Shown in pieces: positions 55,216-64,000 of a stretch of 64,000 bases of DNA. The DNA comes from Brachypterus glaber. Lineage: Eukaryota > Arthropoda > Insecta > Coleoptera > Kateretidae. The notes below the pieces were generated by a model. That model worked only from the letters and a program-made list of their open reading frames with translations, ran no database searches and was not told the DNA's origin. The stretch's first letter is position 1. Every line of letters starts with the position of its first letter. The DNA is taken from NCBI GenBank assembly GCA_958510825.1, contig OY294044.1, forward strand, positions 107,360,893 through 107,424,892, read 5' to 3'. A program made the translations under genes and the position numbers.

Positions 55216-55620
55216 GTAATTTCCAGTACTCGCATAGGCGCCGCGTCGACTCTAGCGTTGACGCGAGATTTTAAATATTTACATGTTTATTTCTATTTAT
55301 CTGGATTTTTTTTAATGATTCCATTTAAACGAGTAAGGTGGGAAAAAAGTTATCGATAAATAAAAATTAAAAACTTTCGTATTCTTAAAAGATAAAAATC
55401 GAATATCGGTTTTTTCTTTGAAAAACACCGATATATATACAAATCTATAGTTAATATGTATAGTTAATATTGTTGTGTGTAACAAATTAGTCGTCAAATG
55501 TTTCGATTTAGTGACTTTTATAAAAATTTCCCTCATCATTCGGCAAAATTATTCCGTAAGCCTATGTTTCTGTGTTTATTTTCAACGTTGATGAGTCATA
55601 ACTGAGTTTATGCCGACTAC
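55216..55620. repeat. Dispersed repeat with TCGCATAGGCGCCGCGTCGA start, copy A
   Basis: It shares its whole length with 57572-58279 except for the insert there, and its end with 1-80. Landmarks are GTTGACGCGAGATTTTAAAT, AAAAACACCGATATAT and CAAATGTTTCGAT. This copy is the empty site for the element at 57611. Confidence 0.85.
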
Positions 55621-55625
55621 TGGTA

Positions 55626-56670
55626 ATTACACATGATTCTACCTACATTCAAATGTTATTCAATGCAGATAAATTCAAAATTTACCTACTACATTTTATA
55701 TGTAACTTTACAATTTTACATATAATTTTACAATTTTACATGTATCTATATTAAATCACATGTACATGCAGAAACATAAGTATCTTTTTTACAAATATAT
55801 TTTTTCCTTTTTTATAATCTATGAGTTTAATTTTTAAAAGCTTTTAAATGTAGGGCGGACCGTGGTTTTGAAACAAGGGATCCAAGGTCCAAATTTTACA
55901 AGCGCCTAATTGCAGCTCTGTGCAGGAGTTTGTTTTGGTTTTTTCTTGTTTGGTCTTTTTTTTTAATAAGGGGGGGCTTGGTTTACATTTACGTTGGTTT
56001 GGCGTCTGTTTGGTGTTTTTTTTTTGTTGTAAAAAAATGTTTTTTATTTAAAATAACATTGAAAAACGGGCAGCGCAAGCGCAGTTTATCAAAACGCCGA
56101 GCTGCACATAGGCGCTCCTCAAATTTTGCGCTCTTGGCTGAGTTGGCCTTCCTAGCCTCAAAAATATGTTGGAATTATCAAAAGAATCAACTGCTCTTAA
56201 AGCCCCTTGCTTATAGATAAATAGGATAAAATTCATTATTTAAAAAAAGACCCGACTGTATATACCTATTTTTTTCAAAATTTTGAAATTCTCGACTCCC
56301 CAAAGTTATTTTAAAAATTTTAAAAATACATAGATGAATAGTGCTTTTTAAGAGCTTTTAAATAATATCTCACACACTGTAAATAATGGAGATAATATTG
56401 AATCGGTCAGTGGAAAAACAGTACTAAAGTCCGCCCAATTATGCAAAATAGTAGTTTAAAATTCCCGCGATTTTTAAGCTAGATCATTGGTTAAAAACTC
56501 GTACCTTTAAACATATAAAATATAGTGACATTTTTTGTCTATGACAATGATTGACGGTCGTTAAAGATAATAAAAGAAGAGAAAGTTACATAAAAAAATG
56601 GTTATACTTAATGAAAAATGTATTTTTTTGGTGTATTCTTCATACACTCACACTAAATTAGTATATTCTA
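55626..56670. other. No gene seen
   Basis: AT-rich. Repeated TTTTACATATAATTTTACA lies near 55710. Positions 56030-56220 are less AT-rich and hold a 96-residue frame without recognisable motifs or composition of a real protein. Confidence 0.5.
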
Positions 56671-56673
56671 CAT

Positions 56674-57072
56674 ATCCCTTGCGACCTTCAACTTACTCTG
56701 GAAACACTCTGGAAACAGAGTCAGAGTGAAAACATTCAGCTGCCAACGTGTTTCCAGAGTGGTTTTGTGCCATTTTGTCAGAGTTGAATCAGAGTGGTTC
56801 CAGGCTTGATTCACAGTAGATCCAAAGTGGGTTTGGACTTTTTTTTTTTAAATCAGAGCGTTTTCAGAGTGTTTTCGTTTGGACTTTTTTTTCAAAAAAA
56901 AAAAAAAAAGTCCAAACGAAAACACTCTGAAAACGCTCTGATTTTACTCTGGGAACGTTATGGATAAAGGGCACAAATACACTCTGGAAATACTCTGGTA
57001 ACAGCATGATTACAAAATGTTATTAGAATGTTTCCAGAGTTTTTTCAGAGTGATTGTAAAGTCGCAAGGGAT
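56674..57072. mobile_element. TIR element with repeated CTCTGGAAACA motif
   Basis: The ends ATCCCTTGCGAC and GTCGCAAGGGAT are inverted. The motif ACTCTGGAAACA or its complement TTTCCAGAGT occurs many times in both halves. A central hairpin pairs TTTTCGTTTGGACTTTTTTT with its complement. Confidence 0.85.
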
Positions 57073-57571
57073 TGTACAAACGTAAATTGTATTGAACACA
57101 AGGAAAACATCAAATTTTTAGGTTACACTTACAACTTAAGGCCTATCCAGAGGCAAGAAATTTACAGTCTGAAAATGGGCGAAATTTTTGAATTATCGAC
57201 AGCAAAATTTAAGTGTAAAATTTAAATTTTTAATTTTCTTTCAAAATTCTGGTACTTCGACAGCCACTAATTAAATTGCAGTTTAGGCAACGTTTAAGTA
57301 TTACGTAACGCAAATTTTGATCATTTTGGACCAAAAATAATGAATTTAGAAAAAATTACCTACCCCGGTGCACTGCAGTATTTAAATTTAGTCACATAGA
57401 TATTTAATTTAAACAGTATTTACTCAATGGTGCACACCTGCATGTGTTATACTGTATTGACATTTGGTATGTTTTAAGGTTATTAGTTCAACCTATGAAT
57501 TCCGTATGCATCAAATGCATTCGAATGTAGAAAGACCAATTCTTGCGGTGAATAACATAACCAGTCATCGG

Positions 57572-58279
57572 CGAATTTCCAGTGCTCGCATAGGCGCCGC
57601 GTCGATTCTACACGGAAAGAAATTAGTGGGCTCTGCGCTATTCATTATAAGATATTTGGTAACAGTGGCAAATTATAGTGATTTAAGCTATAGATTATAA
57701 GGGACACAATAACTAATAATGTTAAAAATAAATTGGAAACGATTATATATATTACAGACACGATTATATTTATTACAGGCACTATTATAAATTTACAGAA
57801 ATTTTATTATATTATAAAAATTATTAGCACGGACAATAATTAAATCTATTTAAGCTATAAATGCCATACTATTTGTTATATTTTATTATTCACTAAACAA
57901 TTAAAGTATTTCATATAAATTTTTACACTGACTGCCATAATTGTAAGAGAAAGCCTTGTATTTATATAATAAGCGATTATAATTTGCTTGGTATGTGTGT
58001 TATAGCGCTCCTAGCTATAATTTTTTTCCGTGTATCGTTGACGCGAGGTTTTAAATATTTACATTTTTATTTTCTTCGAAAAACACCGATATATTTACAT
58101 ATTTATAGTTAATATGTGTATTCAATATCGTTGTGTGTAATAAATTAGTCGTCAAATGTTTCGATTAAGTGACCTTTATAAAAATTTCCCTCATAATTCG
58201 GCAAAATTATTCCGTAAGCCTATGTTTCTGTGTTTATTTTCAACGTTGATGAGTCATAACTGAATTTATTCCGATTAAT
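57572..58279. repeat. Dispersed repeat, copy B, interrupted
   Basis: Same family as 55216-55620, with a 422-bp element inserted after GCCGCGTCGATTCTA. Confidence 0.85.
57611..58032. mobile_element. CACGGAAA-ended element with proven TA duplication
   Basis: The ends CACGGAAAGAAATTA and TAATTTTTTTCCGTG are inverted. The empty copy reads GACTCTAGCGTTGACG and the filled copy ATTCTA[element]TATCGTTGACG, giving a TA duplication. This is typical of mariner-like or related MITEs. It is noncoding. Confidence 0.88.
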
Positions 58280-58335
58280 GAACATAAGTTATGTTACATT
58301 ATGTTACATAACAGGTATAACCGCACGAAGGGCAT

Positions 58336-58504
58336 ATCCAGGGGGGGCGGGTGACCGGGGGACAGCCCCCCCTCCCCGAAATGCTAAAATCCTATAAGAG
58401 TATCTAAACATTTATGCCAAAACAAGCAAATATGTGGGCCCTTTTTCAGATTTTGGAAAAAATGTGTTGTGCCCCCCCGAAAAAAAATCCTGGATACGCC
58501 CTTG
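58336..58504. mobile_element. Short MITE-like repeat, GGGCATATCCAGG ends
   Basis: GGGCATATCCAGGGGGGG at the left and TCCTGGATACGCCC at the right are inverted with G- and C-runs inside. Boundaries are approximate. Confidence 0.65.
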
Positions 58505-58783
58505 AACAGCACAAAAAATATTGTGAGATTACTTGGTTGAAAAGCAATTTATCAAACTAATTATTATTAAATTATTGTTAATCTCGCCGGGTGTGTAAAA
58601 TATAATTTTTGGGACTTATCGTATAATATAATAAATAATGCTTAAAATTAATTTAAAAAAAATACATTTTTTGCCTTATCGATTTGTTTTAAAGTACGTA
58701 CTTACTACCTCTGTTGTTTCGTTTGTTTTCTTGTGAAAATATTCAAATCCCATGATTTTGCACAAAATACACTAAATTTATAA

Positions 58784-59540
58784 AGGATGTCCAGTAAATG
58801 ATGTCATTAATTTTAAGGGGTGATTCTACAAAGGAAAATATGAAAAAAAGTTCCTATAAACATATGTCTAAAAATGCGTCGTAAGCGATCAAAGCCTCTT
58901 TGAAAGTGGCTAAAAAATTAATTTTTTTTTTAAGAACTCAGGAACGCTTTGAGGTACAGCAACGAGGTTTTGAATTTAAACTAACCTTAATAAGGCCCAT
59001 CTTCGTATGCTATCTTCATGTACTTATTTTAAACAGGGATGTGAGAAACTGTAACTTTTTTGTAATTTTATTTTTGGAATATGATTCCTCAGGTCAAAAT
59101 ACATAAAATTTCCGTAAAATTTCACCTTCAAATTAATTTTTCTCGAAAACGGTTAATCTTACAGTATTAGAACAAGAGTACCTTTTTTATGTATTTTGAC
59201 CTGAGGAATCATATTTCAAAAATAAAATTACAAAAAAGTTACACAAAAAAAAAATTGGAACAAAAAACTAATAAAGCCCCCAGTTTCGCACCCCCTGGTT
59301 AAAATAAGTTCATAAAAATAACGTACGAAGATGGGCCTTATTAAAGTTAGTTTACATCCAAACCCTCGTTACTATACCTCAAAGAGTTCCTGAGTTATTA
59401 AATAAAAACCGAATTTTTAGCCACTTTCAAATGGGCTTAGCTCCCTTACGAAGCATTTTTAAACAATATGTTTACAGTAACTTTTTTTCATATTTTCCTA
59501 TGTAGAATCACCCCTTAAAATTAATGACATCATGTACTGT
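58784..59540. mobile_element. Foldback related to F1
   Basis: The ends ATGTCCAGTAAATGATGTCA and TGACATCATGTACTGT are inverted. The interior matches F1 (TTCCTATAAACATATGTCTA, CAGGTCAAAATACATAAAA) but the termini differ from CAGGGTG, so it is a diverged subfamily. Confidence 0.8.
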
Positions 59541-60580
59541 CGATATTTCGTTTAACGTTAATTGACTTTTTCAGGACAAATTTTCACACAATAACGTTTT
59601 ATAACGTCTATAACTTTGGAAGGTTTTCAAAATTTATATATAGCCGGAAGATTACCTTAGAACAAAAACACATACATATTAATCCATCTATCTGCCTGTA
59701 TCACATTTTTTTAACTTGATAACCAGGGGTAATGTGCGCCCCTCCCTCCAAGCACGCCCGAGTTGGGAAAATCTACTGTCCATATGGGAAAATTATGGAA
59801 TTGATGATCACAGGGTTGTCCCTTGTGGGCTGAGATAGTATCCCTAAAAAGCTGGTCAGAGGCGAAGACCTTTTCTTTAGTCATAAAAATTCCCCGTCAG
59901 GGGTAAAGCTTTTTTCAGAGGAAGGACTTTTCCGTAAGGGATAAACCTTTTTTTTTTAGAGTTGGAAAATTTATTAATATTTAGTTTAAAAAAGTTGTAG
60001 AAAAGGAAAGATTTTAGATACGAGCTAAAAAATGTCCCTGTCGCTCCTAAAAATACTTTTCTTTTCACGTTAAAAACAGAATTTTGGGGCCTTGGGTCCT
60101 TCAAAGAAGTTAATTAGATGAAAAGTCATATGTCTTATATTTTTTAGTACAAATTCTACAAATTTTGGAGATAATTATTTAAAAATGAATGAGTAATAGT
60201 AGAGGGTTTGGACTTTATACGGGAAAATATTGTTTTATACTTGCAGATATTTTTTGTATGTCCTGAAGAAGTCAAAAAAACCGTCACGAAACATCTTCTG
60301 AAACACAAATTAAGCGCATTCCATCCAACATCCCAAGGTATTTAATAGAATTTGTTTTGCAACAAACCAAGCACAAAATTACATCATTAAAATCCGTTTA
60401 CAAGCAGATATATCACACAGTTTCATAATATCCTTGTAGAAGAAGAAGATGAGGCATTTATAAACTTAACATAGCAGGCATTGCAATATCCCTATTTCAT
60501 CACTGATCACTTATTATTTTATGACTTTTTAATCACTTTTTTCCGGTACACCAGTGTACCAACGGCACGGTACTATTGTA
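59541..60580. other. Degenerate repeats, no gene seen
   Basis: Positions 59860-60060 carry loose units like those at 12240 and 50280 (TTTAGTCATAAAAATTCCCC, CAGAGGAAGGACTTTTCC). No exon was recognised. Confidence 0.5.
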
Positions 60581-60945
60581 CACTGTAAAAAATTATGTGG
60601 AATCTCAAATTACACTGAGAGAAATTTAAAGCATTTTTTCATTTGGGGAACTATTTTGGAATAGGTATTGAATACTTTTTAGCTCCTGTTACTATTCTGA
60701 TAGTTGTTTAACTATTTTTTATGGTAATATAAAATATATGTCCCTAATGCTTTAAAAAATAGTTAAATTGTTAATAATAAAAAAGTGAATGTTTTTTTTT
60801 TTCTATAATAGAAAAAACAGCAAAAAAATAAAGCCAATAACATTTTAAAAGGCGAATCATCCTTGTAGTCAAATTTTTTTACTTAAATTGACATTAACAG
60901 AAATATTGAGACAACATTGAGTATTTCACACAATTTTTTACAGTA
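60581..60945. mobile_element. TIR element, ACTGTAAAAAATTRTGTG ends
   Basis: ACTGTAAAAAATTATGTG at the left and CACACAATTTTTTACAGT at the right are inverted with TA near both edges. It is noncoding. Confidence 0.75.
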
Positions 60946-62072
60946 TACCATTTTTGACGTATTTAGCATTTTGTCTGTGCTAATATAATAAAATATTTAT
61001 GAGGGTTTACACTGGCATCAAAAAAGTTTCGGATTTTTTTTTTGTAATTTAAGTTCCATGGACAAAATCAACAAATTTTAAATAATTTAAAGTTTTTTTT
61101 TGTATTAACTTGAATTAAAAATTTAAAGTTAATTATTTAAAATTTTCAAATCAAGGAATTAAATTTTAAAGTATTTTTTTTTTATTTTTTTGTTTTTTAT
61201 TTCTGGGCTCTAAATCCAAATCTCTAAACTTTTTGGCCTGGTGACAGTATAGACCCTTATAAATATAATTAGGTCTATTAGTCATATCCAAAATTCTTAA
61301 CTACGCCTCTGTGTACCATCAAGGTACTACCATGGTACTCACCTACTAAATATATCACACTAACAATCTTCATTGTGCTAAGTCAATTACAGACTGACGA
61401 ACCATCTAGATGCCTGTGAAGATGTTTCAGTGAAAGGATGGTCACAGTATAAGGGGGGCTCATTAGCATATAGTGGGAGAATTCTATTCTGCAGGAGTGA
61501 AGAAGACTCGGTTTTGTTAGAAGCACTTTTGGTTTCGTTTACCGTATTGAGGTCGTTCTTAATTAAATTATCGTATACTTAATAATAACAATTTAAAGCT
61601 GTAGCACTCGGCAAACGTAATTTGATCTCTTTATGTTACATGCAGCAAATCTTTTATGTAAATTTTCCTTTTTGGTAGCACCCGAATTGGTACCAAAGTA
61701 ATATTAGGGACACTAGTTCTTGGTCTTAATTTGGCTTTACTCACTTAAGATCTATTGTTCCCAAGTGATAATAGAAGTACTGAAGTACCAGAAGTAAGGA
61801 AGGTCCTTTTTCCTGCAGGCCAATATACCTCAAAAAAAAATATTGATAGTAAAGGGTGGTCATAGTATAAGGCTCTATAAGCATATAGTGGGGGCAGGAT
61901 TCTATTCTGCAGGATTGAAGAAGACTTGGTTTTGTTAGGAGCACTTTTGGTTTCGTTTACCGTATTGAGGTCGTTCTTAATTAAATTATCGTATACTTAT
62001 AATAACAATTTAAACCTGTAGCACTCGGCAAACGTAATTTGATCTCATTATATAGAATCTATATTTATTTGA

Positions 62073-62079
<7 letters not shown>

Positions 62080-62124
<45 letters not shown>
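62080..62124. repeat. (TA)n microsatellite
   Basis: About 22 TA units. Its duplicate is at 63214-63256 and runs into the gap. Confidence 0.95.
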
Positions 62125-62126
<2 letters not shown>

Positions 62127-62127
<1 letters not shown>

Positions 62128-62540
62128 TTATTAATTTAAGCCATTTCGCCTCATTGATTATTTATATCGATAAAAATCTAAAACAGAAAATAAAATTAAA
62201 ATGTTCTTATCAGGCGCACGTATTTCTAGATGCACTGGTAAGGTATTGCGTTTAAAATAATACTTATCTGCTATATCTTCTTTACCTAACAAATATTATT
62301 AGTCAATACCTTACCAAAGTTTAAAAATTTTACCTAAATAAAGAATTTTTAATAAAATTCTTGATAAATCGTTAAAATAATTAAAAAAGAACGAAAAACT
62401 GAATAAAAGTTAACTTCCAACGTTTCGGGATCTAATCTGATCCCGTTTTCAAAGAAATATATTAGTTTTTGAAAGAATTTGTGCAATATTTGGTTTTATC
62501 ATTTAAAATATGACAAATTTCAAAATATGTCATTTCGAAG
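62127..62540. repeat. Dispersed repeat K, copy 2
   Basis: Reverse complement of 48900-49310 with a few small differences (for example CGTTTCGGGATCTAATCTG). Confidence 0.82.
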
Positions 62541-63210
62541 TAATTAAAACAAAGACACCCGTAACAATAAAAAGGTGTAGAGAAATTAATTTGGAAAAAA
62601 CTTTTTTATTGAAATCAGGGCAAAGTTAAGTTACCGCGTAATACTTCATCATTTCGTTTGGACTTTTTTAACCTTTTTTAACCGAATTGCAATGATTTGA
62701 ATTGAAATTTAGGTATCTACCGGTATTAGTTTGTTTACGGTAAACATTAGTAAAAAGTTTCTTTTATGTAAATTTTCCTTTTTGTTAGCAACCGAATTGT
62801 TACCAAAGTAATATTAGGGACACTAGCTCTTGGTCTTAAGTTAGCTTTGCTAACTTAAGACCTAGATCTAATGTTCCCAAGTGATAGTAGAGTACTGAAC
62901 TACCAGAAGTAAGGAAGGTCCTTTTCCCTCCGCGCAAATATACCTATTTTTAACGAGGATGTTTCCCTCAAAAATTAATAATGATAGTAAAGGGTGGTCA
63001 TAGTATAAGGCTCTATAAGCATATAATGGAGGCAGGATTCTATTCTGCAGGATTGAAGAAGACTTGGTTTTGTTAGAAGCACTTTTGGTTTCGTTTACCG
63101 TATTGAGGTCGTTCTTAATTAAATTATCGTATACTTATAATAACAATTTAAACCTGTAGCACTCGGCAAACGTAATTTGATCTCATTATATAGAATCTAT
63201 ATTTATTTGA

Positions 63211-63256
<46 letters not shown>

Positions 63257-63456
63257 NNNNNNNNNNNNNNNNNNNNNNNNNNNNNNNNNNNNNNNNNNNN
63301 NNNNNNNNNNNNNNNNNNNNNNNNNNNNNNNNNNNNNNNNNNNNNNNNNNNNNNNNNNNNNNNNNNNNNNNNNNNNNNNNNNNNNNNNNNNNNNNNNNNN
63401 NNNNNNNNNNNNNNNNNNNNNNNNNNNNNNNNNNNNNNNNNNNNNNNNNNNNNNNN
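63257..63456. other. Assembly gap, 200 N
   Basis: Exactly 200 N following a (TA)n tract, a conventional placeholder length, so the true distance is unknown. Confidence 0.98.
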
Positions 63457-64000
63457 AGAGAAAGAGCTCTATTATTCGAGACATCTAGTTAATAATTAAA
63501 TAGTTAAAATTCAAATTTTGTATTTTTTTTTTGTAATGTGTAATGGAGCTCAGAAGGGACACATAAAATAAAAAAAAAAATAAAAAAATGTAAATTTCGA
63601 CTTATAACTCAAAATTTGAACCTAAATATAGTGTTTTTCTGGTGTTTTTAGCTGTTGCAAAATCTAGTGACTTCTGGAGCTTTTGAGTTACTTAATTTTA
63701 CACTTTTCACAAAATTGGTTTGGCAACACTGATGGTGAGCCGTAGATATCTGCAGCCTTTAGCCTAGAGGAACTAGTTCCTTCAGTCATCTTGGGGAACA
63801 TTTCCACTGGGAAGTTACCAGTGGGAACATCCCGGTGTCCTCAAGTTGTTGAAAATGGACTTGTGTGGGAGTCCTAGGGGGTCGATTTTTTCGTTATTTT
63901 TTTGGTATCTCTTCGCGTTTTCAAGATATGAGCAAAATGGTTTGTGTGTATGTGATCTTTTTAAGCAGGGTAATTTCCTTTCTTTTTTTTAAATTTTAAA
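63457..64000. other. No gene seen
   Basis: The start is AT-rich. Positions 63720-63900 are less AT-rich (with CCACTGGGAAGTTACCAGTGG, a small hairpin) but contain no recognisable exon. Confidence 0.5.

Larger units (their letters stand above)
61436..63256 (+). repeat. Tandem segmental duplication, units ~0.4 and ~1.14 kb
   Basis: The block with GATTCTATTCTGCAGGA, TTGGTTTCGTTTACCGTATT and GTAGCACTCGGCAAACGTAA occurs at 61436, 61851 and 62989. The block TTTATGTAAATTTTCCTTTT to GTAAGGAAGGTCC occurs at about 61650 and 62760. Copies at 61851 and 62989 are nearly identical through ATTTATTTGAGATG and the following (TA)n. Confidence 0.88.

Noticed and set aside
55930..56220. 96-residue plus-strand frame
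   Set aside because: The start is homopolymer-like (F/W/L) and the rest has no motif. Overlapping frames on the other strand are equally open.

Overview
This window is eukaryotic, AT-rich and dominated by transposable elements. Several lines of evidence point to an insect or other arthropod. The only gene with intact coding exons is a secreted chitin-binding cuticle-type protein interrupted by very long introns. The LINEs resemble the CR1/Jockey group, there are tRNA-derived SINEs with A and B boxes, and there is a decayed Phox2-type homeobox exon. I cannot name the species; a large, repeat-rich insect genome is the best fit. No rRNA, free-standing tRNA, CRISPR or prokaryotic operon structure is visible.

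The main gene lies on the minus strand. Three exons are recognised: 47441-47622 (first half of a six-cysteine peritrophin-A/ChtBD2 domain), 35618-35762 (second half of the domain) and 18144-20413 (a 755-residue Q/N/T-rich tail). Splice phases match across both introns (0, then 1). The introns are about 11.7 kb and 15.2 kb and are packed with repeats. The signal-peptide exon was not found and probably lies beyond the right edge or in unrecognised sequence. A decayed duplicate of the second exon, with stop codons, sits in the downstream intron at 25431-25580.

Left part (1-18 kb): LINE, SINE and foldback relics, a frameshifted Phox2-like homeobox exon (7583-7781), small relics of other mobile-element proteins, a cluster of 14-mers GTGACCGGYGTTAC about 190 bp apart, and a broken LINE (12.75-14.39 kb). 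Middle part (20.6-35.3 kb): a run of long palindromes (20.95-23.3, 25.7-26.4 and 26.4-27.3 kb), followed by a nested composite at 27.7-35.2 kb. The composite holds six near-identical 316-bp tandem units and a foldback element split by a LINE whose ORF2 is uninterrupted. Right part (35.3-64 kb): inverted-repeat elements, a SINE with another element inserted in its B box, a second LINE inside a long inverted-repeat element, two further foldback families, several small TIR elements, and a tandem duplication ending in (TA)n and a 200-base assembly gap.

Repeated families inside the window supply several natural empty/filled site pairs. These show TA target duplications for a CACGGAAA-ended element and for CAGGGTG-ended foldbacks, and TAA/TTA duplications for Harbinger-like MITEs. 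The intact LINE could in principle supply retrotransposition enzymes. No intact DNA transposase was seen, so the many short TIR and foldback elements are presumably non-autonomous.
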